From: Chitinophaga pinensis
GTDB lineage: Bacteria; Bacteroidota; Bacteroidia; B-17B0; Aurantibacillaceae
DNA length: 64,000 nucleotides
Assembly (NCBI GenBank): GCA_945860225.1
Contig: CAMAPT010000015.1
Span: forward strand, 1-64,000
Direction: 5' to 3'
This document shows positions 18,528-27,119 of the stretch, in pieces (the first letter of the stretch is position 1; every line of letters begins with the position of its first letter). The notes under the pieces are model-generated. The model saw only the letters and a list, made by a program, of their open reading frames with translations. It ran no database searches and was not told where the DNA came from. A program made the translations under genes and the position numbers.

Positions 18528-19091
18528 TCATCTTTCTATATCAATATCGTACTTGTCTAAAAGTCCCGAAATGCCTGAAATTGAAAATTTTGCTTTCTTA
18601 ATCCGGTTAATTTCAGGGTCAATTGAATAATTGAAAGAAGTTCGAAAGTCCGTTTTTTCAAGAATTGTGTGGTCAAAAATGGCTTGTGTTAAATTGCAGT
18701 CGTCAAACACCGAACTTGTTAAGTCTGCTTCTGCAAAGTCCACTTCTTCTAACTGCGAATTTTTGAAAACAGTTTTTTTGATTTTTGTCTTATAAAACGA
18801 AGAAAGGTTTAGTTGGCATCCGTCAAACGAAACAGAAAGTCCGAATTCATGACAAGTATCAAACCGAAGTCCTAACATTTTGCAGTCTTTGAATTTGACG
18901 TCCCGAAATGCTGTCTTGTTGAGCTTAGCTAAACTGAAATTACAACCATTAAATGTGCAGTCTATAAATTTAAATTCAGAAATGTCGCTGTCAGCAAAGT
19001 TACAATTGTTGAAAATACAGTTTTCGTATTCGCCTTTCGTCAGCGTGTCGTTTCGGTCAAACTTTTTGTCTTGTATGTATATTTCTGTCAT
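18528..19091 (-). CDS. pentapeptide-repeat protein, Qnr-like
   Basis: A 187-aa protein made almost wholly of pentapeptide units (A/C-D/N-F/L-x-x), for example CIFNNCNFADSDISEFKFID and VDFAEADLTSSVFDDCNL. The C-terminal part, FNYSIDPEINRIKKAKFS, matches the closing segment of Qnr-type DNA-gyrase-protecting proteins and ends in the helix GLLDKYDI. The fold is a right-handed quadrilateral beta-helix that can mimic DNA. Protection of gyrase is plausible but unproven. The gene sits in an accessory island beside hipBA, preceded by an attC-like palindrome. Confidence 0.8.
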   Translation of the reverse strand: MTEIYIQDKKFDRNDTLTKGEYENCIFNNCNFADSDISEFKFIDCTFNGCNFSLAKLNKTAFRDVKFKDCKMLGLRFDTCHEFGLSVSFDGCQLNLSSFYKTKIKKTVFKNSQLEEVDFAEADLTSSVFDDCNLTQAIFDHTILEKTDFRTSFNYSIDPEINRIKKAKFSISGISGLLDKYDIDIER

Positions 19092-19120
19092 TTGAAATGG
19101 TGTCTCGTTAAATTAGTATT

Positions 19121-19212
19121 CAACGTTTTCGGGCTAGGCGAAGGTGGGTATTTTTAGCACAAATGTGTCTGCGGAGCATTGAACCGCCACTTTTGCCAAA
19201 CCCGTGTTATCG
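19121..19212. repeat. imperfect palindrome, attC-like
   Basis: This 92-base element precedes the pentapeptide gene. The left arm has CGGGC (19130-19134), a spacer, then GGCGAAGGTGGG (19137-19148). The right arm has CCGCCACTTTTGCC (19184-19197), AAA, then CCCG (19201-19204). Between them lie two smaller hairpins, CACAaaTGTG near 19158 and GCGG/CCGC at 19171-19187. Bulged arms with short unpaired spacers resemble attC sites or palindromic mobile repeats, but canonical integron core sites (GTTRRRY) are not clear. Confidence 0.4.
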
Positions 19213-19244
19213 ATTCGGTGTTCTTTCTGTCACCCCGTATATTC

Positions 19245-20342
19245 TCATTCTGTCTGTTTTATTTTGTTCTTATTTTGTCTAAATATTATGAATTCGTTTA
19301 TAAAGTGTGATATAAACGTGAATGTCAAAATTAATAAAATAATGGTGATGTAAGAGCTTTGGTTAATACCGAAAAAAGCAATGCTCCAAATGATAATTAT
19401 CCATTGAGCAAAGTAAATGTTTGTCACTCCATTGCTCCACTTAAAAAGTAAGTCAAAAAACTTGTTCTGAGGTACTTTGTCTAGAATTAATTTATTAATG
19501 TAAAGCCAAAAGACTACAAAGCCGCACATAAATAACATTCCACCTTGTCGGCTGTGATAGTAGTCGTTGAAATGGTAATCTACGTTTGAATATGAAATGG
19601 CAATTCCAAGAACCAGAACTAAAATGCCAATTATTCCAAAGTATTTAAAAGTCGTACTTTGGTCTTTTGAGTTTTTCATTGTGTCGCCAAGAAACATACC
19701 TAGTAGTGGAAACGATAGCCAAGGAAATACAGGAAAAGCAATTTTATTTGCGATAAAGCTAAATTCAATTGGTTGGTCTCCCCAAAACAGTTCTAAAATT
19801 TGGTCTATTACTGGTATGTTTAGGTTAAAGCCCCAAAGAAATGGTGAAAGCATACTAATTAAAACTGCAGAGAATAATATAACATACTTGTTGATTTGGA
19901 ATTCCTGAATAAGAGCCATTATCATTAATGCTATTCCGGCAAATTGCAAAATATCAACGATGGTTAAAATAGTGTACCCATTCAGTTTTTCTAGTGGAAA
20001 TGTTTCTATAATATCCATTTTTAAGTAAGTGGAAAGGGTAAATGGTAAAACACCTCTAATGATATTTAATATGTAGCCCGACAAAAATATTTTAAAGCCA
20101 CGTAATAATCTTGGCTTCAATTCTGATTTCCTTGAATACATAAATGAAAATCCCATCAAAGTCATAAAAACGGGAGCTGCTGGCGGTCCTCCAAAAAATT
20201 CTATGATTTGTCCGAATACCGAGTTTTTTACTTCTTCACTTGCAAATACCTCAAGTGTATGAACAGCAATCATAAAAAATACTGCCAAACCTCTTGCAAG
20301 GTCTATTGACAAAAGTCTGTTGTTGTGAGTTGTTACATTCAT
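19245..20342 (-). CDS. DUF1624/HGSNAT-like membrane acyltransferase
   Basis: A polytopic membrane protein of 365 aa from the ATG at 20342; the frame is open 17 codons further to an ATG at 20393. The opening RLLSIDLARGLAVFFMIAVH is the family signature of heparan-alpha-glucosaminide N-acetyltransferase-like (DUF1624) and OpgC-like acyltransferases, with the conserved His near 25. About ten hydrophobic segments follow. Such proteins move acetyl groups across the membrane onto glycans; the acceptor is unknown. I prefer 20342 because the family motif starts just after it and a hairpin and CRP-like site then lie upstream. The C-terminus is Asn/Lys-rich. Confidence 0.75.
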   Translation of the reverse strand: MNVTTHNNRLLSIDLARGLAVFFMIAVHTLEVFASEEVKNSVFGQIIEFFGGPPAAPVFMTLMGFSFMYSRKSELKPRLLRGFKIFLSGYILNIIRGVLPFTLSTYLKMDIIETFPLEKLNGYTILTIVDILQFAGIALMIMALIQEFQINKYVILFSAVLISMLSPFLWGFNLNIPVIDQILELFWGDQPIEFSFIANKIAFPVFPWLSFPLLGMFLGDTMKNSKDQSTTFKYFGIIGILVLVLGIAISYSNVDYHFNDYYHSRQGGMLFMCGFVVFWLYINKLILDKVPQNKFFDLLFKWSNGVTNIYFAQWIIIIWSIAFFGINQSSYITIILLILTFTFISHFINEFIIFRQNKNKIKQTE

Positions 20343-20352
20343 ATTTATATCA

Positions 20353-20383
20353 TTTTTAGACTGCAAAATTGCAGTGCTAAAAA
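20353..20383. terminator. hairpin between the crp-like gene and the DUF1624 gene
   Basis: Arms TTTTTAG and CTGCAA at 20353-20366 pair with TTGCAG and CTAAAAA at 20369-20383 around a tiny AA loop. It lies past the stop of the Crp/Fnr gene, upstream of the preferred start of the DUF1624 gene. It could be a weak terminator or an operator; if the longer start at 20393 is used it would be coding. Confidence 0.4.
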
Positions 20384-20392
20384 ATGATTTCA

Positions 20393-20408
20393 TTTGACAA
20401 ATGTCACA
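20393..20408 (-). promoter_or_regulatory. CRP-like binding site
   Basis: Read on the - strand, this is TGTGA-CATTTG-TCAAA, matching the CRP/FNR-superfamily consensus TGTGA-N6-TCACA at 9 of 10 positions. It lies 50 bases upstream of the preferred DUF1624 start and 4 bases past the stop of the Crp/Fnr-type gene. Regulation of the membrane acyltransferase by that neighbour is an inference. Confidence 0.4.
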
Positions 20409-20411
20409 AAA

Positions 20412-20981
20412 TCATTTAGCTCTCAAACGGCTAAGTGTTTCTCTTGAAATTCCAAGAAAGGAAGCAATGTAAGTAAGCGGGATACGTTGGAAAAGTTGTG
20501 GTTCTTTGTCAAGCAATATCAGATATTTATCGATTGAACTCATCATTTGAGTAAAGTAAATCTTGTCTTCTAAAAATAAAGCGTAGTCTTCTATTATCGC
20601 ATTGATAAAATTAGCAATTTGAATATTTGAAAACATTAAAGGCTTTACTTGTTTTAGATTGATTGAAATCAGCGTACTATTTTCAATTAACTCAATAGTT
20701 TCTCTCGAAGGATTGTCTTTAAAGTTATGCAATGAACCAACCATATCATTCTCCAAAGCAAACCAAGTGTTCACTTCTACACCGTCTTTCAGATAGTAAC
20801 TTCTCACAGCACCTTTAACTACAAAATAAGCAAAGTCGTGTCGTTGGTTTTCTTTAATAAGTACGTGCTTTTTGTCCAAATTTAAAACTGACAAATGATT
20901 ACATATTTCTGCTATTGTTTTTTCGCTTAATTTTTGGTTAGTAGAAAAATGGTCTAAAAAGGTTTTGAATAAAATGTCCAT
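20412..20981 (-). CDS. Crp/Fnr-family transcriptional regulator
   Basis: A 189-aa protein with a cyclic-nucleotide-binding-like beta-roll (about 15-115; KHVLIKENQRHDFAYFVVKG) and a short C-terminal helix-turn-helix (IPLTYIASFLGISRETLSRL). The length of about 190 aa is typical of the many Bacteroidota Crp paralogues. No Cys cluster is present, so it is not an Fe-S FNR sensor. The ligand is unknown. It is followed by a CRP-like site and a membrane acyltransferase gene, which may be its target. Confidence 0.88.
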   Translation of the reverse strand: MDILFKTFLDHFSTNQKLSEKTIAEICNHLSVLNLDKKHVLIKENQRHDFAYFVVKGAVRSYYLKDGVEVNTWFALENDMVGSLHNFKDNPSRETIELIENSTLISINLKQVKPLMFSNIQIANFINAIIEDYALFLEDKIYFTQMMSSIDKYLILLDKEPQLFQRIPLTYIASFLGISRETLSRLRAK

Positions 20982-21216
20982 TCTTAAATGTCTATTTGGG
21001 TATTGATGTCTTTTAGTTTGTGGGGTCTTCTACCATTACTTATAACTCCTTTATTGTCGCTACACCTTTTCGCTTAGTATACCATTTTTGTTGGCTTTTC
21101 GAATGTATGTAGCGCTTTATAAAAATATTCATTTTTTCTAAATTATTAAATCACTGGTAGTTCCTTACCGTTTTATCTAAGCTGATATTATTGATGATTT
21201 ACAGTAGTTACGAGTT

Positions 21217-23679
21217 TTAAAAATCAATTTTTACATAAAACAAGGGTAAAAATCCTAATTGATAATTTTTAATCAAGGGGTCGGCATTTACATTGGCGGG
21301 GTCAGGGGCATAACTTAAGGCCAAAATGTTTTTGGCATTCATTAAGTTCACTAAATCCAAAGCAATTTCATAGGTAATTTTTTTGGTGTTAATTTTATAA
21401 GCTACCCTTACATCTAACCGATTGTAAGGATCGAACTGAAGGGTGTTTACTTTGTCGTTATCTGCCACTACATCCATTACCGCATTACTGGCAGCTACGT
21501 TAACCGGCGAGTAGCGTTTACCGCCGCCATACGTAAATTTAGTAGATACATTGATGGCATTTTTTTTAGAAGCGCCCAGTTCGTATTCTAAACCAGCCAA
21601 AACATTCATCATGTATTGTCCGTTAAAATCGGTATTAAAGGTTTTGCCATTACTAGCTTTATACTTACTGTCAAATAAACTAGCCGAATATAAAATGAAA
21701 TAATGCTTATTGAATGCTTTTTCTAAAGTTAACTCCAGCCCATAATTGTAGCCGGTTCCTTTATTCTGCATCGAGTAAATAGGAAAAAAACGGTTAAAAG
21801 AAGCGCCTCTGTTAATTAACGACACGCCCGAAGACACCGCATATACAGGCACATTCCATAAATATTGATAATATGTTTCTATTTTTGTTCTGAAATATTT
21901 TGAAACATGCCAATCGTAACCCAATACAGCATGCTGACTTTTACTAAATCCTAGTGAGGAGTTATCTAATTGTTTAGTGGCATTAAAGGTGGTTTTTCCA
22001 TGTCTTACTAAACTATCGGGCGAAGCAAAATATAGGTAAGTTGCTTGCATCTGACTATGCATGCCGTAAGCCACGCTTAATGATTGATTGGGTTTAAATT
22101 GGTATTTGATACTGGCTCTTGGTTCAAGGGTTACCTCATTATTAAGCGTTAAGTACTGCGAAAACACGCCTAAATTAGTACTCCATTTCTCGTTAAATTT
22201 ATGAACGAATGCCACATAGGGTTGACATAAATAAAAGTTAGCATTGGCGTCAACCCGTGTTTTAAAAGATTTTTGATTAATGGCTTGAGCAATGGTATCA
22301 TAACGCGAATTGATTTTGGCTTGGTCATAAAAATTGACATGAAAAGCATTGACTAAAAACCCGATTTTGACGCTGTTTTTTTGGTTGATTTTATGTTTAA
22401 CAAACCATGATAGGGTTGTTTTTCCTTCGTAAAAGTTGTACCCCAAAATTTTGGGTAACGTATCATTTGGTTTGAAATTTTTGTCTCGCAATACTAAAAA
22501 ATGTTCCACATCTAAACCTTGCCCACCATAGGCTAATGAGGTTTTCATGAATGTGCGACTATTAAATGAATAGGCGTGATTAAGAATGACTACACCCATA
22601 TTTGATGTAAAGTATTGGTCGCGGTTCAGGTCGCCATATAATTCTTTTGGTCTTTCTGTTTGGGTACTTAAAATGATTTTGATGGTGCTCCATCCTCCTA
22701 TACCGCTTAGCGAAAACACACCCGCCTTACTGGTAGGAAAATTAAATCGGAAAGCGCCATCCTGGTATTGAGGTACAGCACTTGTTCCTAGTTTAATATG
22801 AAGGCCTGATAATAATTTTAGTGTCGAATACCGGTAGTTTAAAAAATAGCTGCTTCCTTTTTCTTTGTTAATTGGCCCTTCTACTGAAAGCTCAGTTCCT
22901 AAAATGCCGAATTGAAAGGTGCGTTCATGTTTTTGATTGTTGCCATTTCTCATTTTTAAATCAAATACGCCTCCCAATGCATTGCCGTAATTGGCCGGAA
23001 AAGCGCCAGTGTAAAATTCGGAGTTGGCTAGGTATTTATTATTAATAATGGCCGTGGGCCCTCCTGCTGATCCGGCTACAGCAAAATGGTTGGGGTTGGG
23101 AATGTCGATTTCTTCTAAACGCCACAATAAGCCGGAAGGTGAATTACCGCGCACTACAATGTCGTTTCTACTATCATTGGTACCCTGAACACCCGCAAAA
23201 TTAGAGGCCATGCGGGCAGGGTCTTGTCGTGAACCCGGGTAACGCTCTGTTTCTTCGATACTAAACGTTTTAACATTGACGGCCTCCATATTGGCTACCA
23301 TGTCTTTTTGCTCATCGCCATTTACCACCACTTCATCCATTTGCACCAATGATTCTTCCATCTCTATGGCTAAAAATGTTTCTTTACCTGATGTAATCAC
23401 GACATCTGATAAGGGGATGGTGGTATAACCGAAAAAACTTACTATAAACGATCGGCGGCCCACTGGAATGGCATCTAATTTAAAATTACCATTGGCATCG
23501 GTAGTAGCAATGTGTTTTTTTGTACTGTCATTCATTAACCGAATAACCACGCCCGGTAGCCCAACGGCAGACACTTTATCGGTTATGTGTCCCCTTACGG
23601 TTTGCGTGTATTGCGTTTGCGAAAAAGCAACGTTAGAGGTAACGAATACGAAACTAAAAAATATAATTATGCGCTTCAT
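21217..23679 (-). CDS. TonB-dependent outer-membrane receptor
   Basis: An 820-aa protein. A signal peptide (ending SNVAFSQ) is followed by a carboxypeptidase-regulatory-like domain (about 27-115; VRGHITDKVSAVGLPGVVI). The plug domain lies at about 130-235 (DIVVRGNSPSGLLWRLEEID), and a long beta-barrel runs to the aromatic end FYVKIDF. Such receptors import a ligand across the outer membrane using TonB energy. No SusD partner is present, so it is not a standard polysaccharide locus; a siderophore, metal or peptide ligand is possible. A propeller protein gene lies just upstream. Confidence 0.88.
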   Translation of the reverse strand: MKRIIIFFSFVFVTSNVAFSQTQYTQTVRGHITDKVSAVGLPGVVIRLMNDSTKKHIATTDANGNFKLDAIPVGRRSFIVSFFGYTTIPLSDVVITSGKETFLAIEMEESLVQMDEVVVNGDEQKDMVANMEAVNVKTFSIEETERYPGSRQDPARMASNFAGVQGTNDSRNDIVVRGNSPSGLLWRLEEIDIPNPNHFAVAGSAGGPTAIINNKYLANSEFYTGAFPANYGNALGGVFDLKMRNGNNQKHERTFQFGILGTELSVEGPINKEKGSSYFLNYRYSTLKLLSGLHIKLGTSAVPQYQDGAFRFNFPTSKAGVFSLSGIGGWSTIKIILSTQTERPKELYGDLNRDQYFTSNMGVVILNHAYSFNSRTFMKTSLAYGGQGLDVEHFLVLRDKNFKPNDTLPKILGYNFYEGKTTLSWFVKHKINQKNSVKIGFLVNAFHVNFYDQAKINSRYDTIAQAINQKSFKTRVDANANFYLCQPYVAFVHKFNEKWSTNLGVFSQYLTLNNEVTLEPRASIKYQFKPNQSLSVAYGMHSQMQATYLYFASPDSLVRHGKTTFNATKQLDNSSLGFSKSQHAVLGYDWHVSKYFRTKIETYYQYLWNVPVYAVSSGVSLINRGASFNRFFPIYSMQNKGTGYNYGLELTLEKAFNKHYFILYSASLFDSKYKASNGKTFNTDFNGQYMMNVLAGLEYELGASKKNAINVSTKFTYGGGKRYSPVNVAASNAVMDVVADNDKVNTLQFDPYNRLDVRVAYKINTKKITYEIALDLVNLMNAKNILALSYAPDPANVNADPLIKNYQLGFLPLFYVKIDF

Positions 23680-23714
23680 GATATAAAAACAGATGGTTTT
23701 AGGAATGTGTATGA

Positions 23715-24527
23715 TTACTCAACGATTAACGAATCAGAATAGATTTTATAAAAATGATTGTTTTGCCAAAATACGGAATGAATCAGCGTATCCGGAAAAA
23801 CTTTCTCAATGGTTTCGAAATTTTGCGATTGATATTCTTTAAGGGTATGGTTTTCAAAATAAAACACATGACCGTTTATGACGTTAAATTCCTTTAGGCC
23901 CTTTAAAGGAATCGTTTTAGAGAAAGTTCCATACGTATCAAATACTAAAATACCCTCATTCGGACAATTTAAAAACAAATAATTGTTATGCTCCTGCATA
24001 TAATTCGGTTTGATATCAATGTCAAGTATCCGTTTTAAATTGCCTGTTTTAACAAGGGGTTTTAATTCCGCATCAAATTTTAAGAGTTCATTATTTTGGT
24101 TATCAAATACCCAAAAGCTATTATTGGCTGAGGCACAAACTAAGCTTGCTTGTTCGCATCCCATTTTTTCTAAAGAAATTTGTGTGCTCGAAGTGGTTAG
24201 TTGATTATCTAAAAATACAATCTGCTGAAAATCTTTGTAATACACTAAAATTTTGAGTGGGTTCATGGCATCTACAAATTCAATTTTACCATAGCGTTTT
24301 GTACTAAATTGTTTTTGAAAAATACCGTTCGCATTGTATTTACTAATTTCATTCTGAGAAATGGTATATATGTTTCCAAAATTATCTACCTCAACATGTG
24401 TAATTTTATGAGGGAATCGGATGCACACAGGTATAGGCTCGGAATGATATACAAAAGCACTACATAGTAAGGTGATGCACACAAGGGTTATCAAACCAAT
24501 TTTCAATATCCATTTTTTACTTTTCAT
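23715..24527 (-). CDS. exported beta-propeller-like hypothetical protein
   Basis: A 270-aa protein with an N-terminal membrane anchor or signal (about 8-27, IGLITLVCITLLCSAFVY). Repeated beta-segments resemble a propeller, with blade-like phrases such as HVEVDNFGNIYTIS, WVFDNQNNELLKFDAE and ILVFDTYGTFSKTI. No catalytic motif is seen. It lies 35 bases upstream of the TonB receptor on the same strand and may be co-transcribed with it. The family is common in Bacteroidota but its role is unknown to me. Confidence 0.65.
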   Translation of the reverse strand: MKSKKWILKIGLITLVCITLLCSAFVYHSEPIPVCIRFPHKITHVEVDNFGNIYTISQNEISKYNANGIFQKQFSTKRYGKIEFVDAMNPLKILVYYKDFQQIVFLDNQLTTSSTQISLEKMGCEQASLVCASANNSFWVFDNQNNELLKFDAELKPLVKTGNLKRILDIDIKPNYMQEHNNYLFLNCPNEGILVFDTYGTFSKTIPLKGLKEFNVINGHVFYFENHTLKEYQSQNFETIEKVFPDTLIHSVFWQNNHFYKIYSDSLIVE

Positions 24528-24556
24528 TTATCTACCGGTTAAACAGGTGTAACGAA

Positions 24557-26023
24557 TTAAAATTTTACGTAGGGTAATAATCCGTAAACGCCACCTTCTT
24601 TTCCCATGCCACCTTGTTTATAGCCACCAAAGGGCGATGTTGGATCTATTTGGTTAGAGGCATTAACCCATACAACGCCTGCTTGTAATTTGGAGGTTAA
24701 TCCAAAAACTCTTGAACTTTTATCACACCATATACTCATCGTTAATCCGTAAGGGATGTTATTTGCTTTTTCAATAACTTCTTCAATGGTTCTGAATGTT
24801 TGAATGGCTATCACAGGGCCAAACACTTCTTGTTGGTGAATTGGATGCGATTGCGATGTATTGATGAATAAGGTTGGACGAACAAACGAGCCTTTTTTTG
24901 GAAGAACCGATGTGTGCTGGTATATATTATCACTATCTGATTCTTGTTTTATTAATGCATCAATAGTCGTTAAGTGCGCTTTTGAATGAATGGATCCAAT
25001 GTCGGTATTTTTATCTAACGGATCCCCCACTATCAACGCAGCCATTCTGTCTTTTAATCTATGAATCACTTCATCAGCAATACTTTCCTGAATAAATACG
25101 CGAGAGCCATCGCCGCAAATACCACCTTGATTTATAAAAGCACTATTTACTATGGCTTCTACAGCCTCATTAATGGCCGCATCATCTAATATAATATGAG
25201 TTGATTTGCCGTTTAATTGGAGGGTAAATTTTTCAGATGTTCCGGCTACTGTTTTTTGAATCCATCGCCCGGTAGCGTGATTTCCTGTGAAAGAAATGGT
25301 ATCAATATCTTTGTGATGAACAAATGCTTCATTAACTGAATCAGTTCCGGTTACAATATTAATAACACCATCAGGCAGTTCGCTTTCCTGAATAATTTCA
25401 GCCAATTTTAAAGCCGTTAATGGTGTGGTTTCCGACGGATGGAGAACAATGGTATTTCCTGTTGCCAAAGCCGGCGCAATTTTACAAGCAGCCATTAATA
25501 GCGGAAAATTCCAAGGAATAATTTGTGCTACAACACCCAATGGTTTTGGAATTCGATTCGGAAAGGCATACGCGAGTTTGTCGGCCCATCCGGCATAATA
25601 AAAAAAGTAATTCGCCGCCAATGGTATATCAAAATTGCGGCTATTACGAATAGGTTTGCCAACATGTAATGTTTCAATTACCGCCAATTCTTTGGCTCGT
25701 TCTTGAATTAAACGGGCTATTCTGAAAATATATTTTGCTCGTTCTTTTGCAGGCATTTTTTCCCAACTCGTTTCAAAGGCCCTCCGCGCAGCTTTTACCG
25801 CCTTATCAATGTCTTTTTTAGAGGCTTCTGCTACACACGTTATAACGTCATCAGTTGCCGGATTAATGATGTTGGTGTATTTTTCGGAGTTTGGTTTTAC
25901 AAACTTTCCATTAATGAATAAATCATATTGATTTTTTAAATTCCCAGGCTCAATAGTTTCGAGAGCAGGATTGTATTTCCATTCGGTAAAATATTCTAAG
26001 GGTTGAGGTTCTTTTTTTGTCAT
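24557..26023 (-). CDS. aldehyde dehydrogenase family protein with altered active site
   Basis: A 488-aa ALDH-fold protein. The catalytic Cys is present at 303 in NQGGICGDGSR, the oxyanion Asn in PWNFPLL at 172, and the cofactor Glu in QEVFGPV. However, the general-base Glu of the LELGGKSP motif is Gln (FTLQLNGKST, Q269, with the usual 34-residue spacing to the Cys), and the Lys that normally binds the NAD ribose (VxKPSE) is His (VLHPSE, H195). It lies 41 bases after deoC, so oxidation of the acetaldehyde released by DeoC is the natural hypothesis, but the changes may alter chemistry. Confidence 0.85.
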   Translation of the reverse strand: MTKKEPQPLEYFTEWKYNPALETIEPGNLKNQYDLFINGKFVKPNSEKYTNIINPATDDVITCVAEASKKDIDKAVKAARRAFETSWEKMPAKERAKYIFRIARLIQERAKELAVIETLHVGKPIRNSRNFDIPLAANYFFYYAGWADKLAYAFPNRIPKPLGVVAQIIPWNFPLLMAACKIAPALATGNTIVLHPSETTPLTALKLAEIIQESELPDGVINIVTGTDSVNEAFVHHKDIDTISFTGNHATGRWIQKTVAGTSEKFTLQLNGKSTHIILDDAAINEAVEAIVNSAFINQGGICGDGSRVFIQESIADEVIHRLKDRMAALIVGDPLDKNTDIGSIHSKAHLTTIDALIKQESDSDNIYQHTSVLPKKGSFVRPTLFINTSQSHPIHQQEVFGPVIAIQTFRTIEEVIEKANNIPYGLTMSIWCDKSSRVFGLTSKLQAGVVWVNASNQIDPTSPFGGYKQGGMGKEGGVYGLLPYVKF

Positions 26024-26064
26024 GGTATTACTCAGTTAATTTATCGAATCACCAATTTGGATCA

Positions 26065-26967
26065 TTAATCAATGGATATATAATTTTTAGTATAGTAAAC
26101 GCCTTTTGCCTCTTTTTCTAATTGTAAAATAACGTCGTTGGCTAAAGAACTTGCTCCAAAACGAAACCATTCATTGTTTAACCAGGCGTTTCCTAATGTT
26201 TCATGTAACATTACCAAATAGTTTAAGGCTACTTTTGCCGAGCTGATGCCTCCAGCCGGTTTCATACCAATCATGATACCTGTTTTGTAATAATAATCTT
26301 TAATCGCATCGAGCATAACAAGTGTAACAGGCATCGTGGCGGCTATATTAATTTTACCGGTTGATGTTTTTATAAAATCGGCTCCGGCATATATGGCAAT
26401 ATCGCTTGCTCGTCTCACATCATCTAATGTTGATAGTTCTCCGGTTTCCAATATTACTTTTAAACGAGCGTGATATGGTTTACAAAGTTGTTTCATACTG
26501 GCAATTTCATCAAATACGAACTGGTAATTACCTTTTAGAAATTCTCCCCTGCTCATAACCATGTCAATTTCATCGGCTCCGTTATCGAGTGCAAAGTTTG
26601 TGTCGGTAACTTTTACTTCTTTGGTTGATTGGCCACTTGGAAATGCCGTAGACACAGAAGCAATTTTAACCGTACTTCCTTTTAGTGCTTGTTTAGCAGC
26701 GCTTACCATGGTTGGGTATACGCATATAGCTGCCACAGAGGGCAAATCAGGTAAGGCTACATGCGGATGCATCGCTTTGTAACACAGTTGTTTTACTTTA
26801 TTCTCCGTGTCTTTTCCTTCAAGAGTAGTTAAATCAATCATGCTAAGAGCCATTTTTAAGGCTTGTACTTTGCTTTCTTTTTTGATACTACGTGTAGTGA
26901 AACGAGCCACTCTTTCTGCAATTCCTGCTTGGTCAATTACTGGGATTTTCCTAAAATCATAGAACAT
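26065..26967 (-). CDS. deoC: deoxyribose-phosphate aldolase
   Basis: A class I aldolase of 300 aa that splits 2-deoxyribose 5-phosphate into acetaldehyde and glyceraldehyde 3-phosphate. The Schiff-base Lys is K200 in DFIKTSTGK, and the second active-site Lys is K236 in IGMKPAGG. DEIDMVMSRGEFLKG is also conserved. It is longer than E. coli DeoC (259 aa) because of an N-terminal extension, resembling the eukaryote-type DERA. It precedes an aldehyde dehydrogenase, suggesting a short deoxynucleoside catabolic operon. Confidence 0.93.
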   Translation of the reverse strand: MFYDFRKIPVIDQAGIAERVARFTTRSIKKESKVQALKMALSMIDLTTLEGKDTENKVKQLCYKAMHPHVALPDLPSVAAICVYPTMVSAAKQALKGSTVKIASVSTAFPSGQSTKEVKVTDTNFALDNGADEIDMVMSRGEFLKGNYQFVFDEIASMKQLCKPYHARLKVILETGELSTLDDVRRASDIAIYAGADFIKTSTGKINIAATMPVTLVMLDAIKDYYYKTGIMIGMKPAGGISSAKVALNYLVMLHETLGNAWLNNEWFRFGASSLANDVILQLEKEAKGVYYTKNYISID

Positions 26968-26996
26968 CGGCGTTGTATTAAACGGATTATTTACTT

Positions 26997-27004
26997 CAAA
27001 AGTA
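26997..27004 (-). promoter_or_regulatory. candidate -7 promoter box for deoC
   Basis: On the - strand this is TACTTTTG, matching the Bacteroidota -7 consensus TAnnTTTG, 29 bases upstream of the deoC ATG. No clear TTTG -33 element is found at the usual spacing. Confidence 0.3.
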
Positions 27005-27119
27005 AGATATTTATTGTATTTTTAAATTTTTGATATTTCACGTAAATTGGCAATTTATAATACCAAAAATCCAATTTTTTACCGTTTTTTGATGCCAAAT
27101 TTGATTAAATGAATAATTG

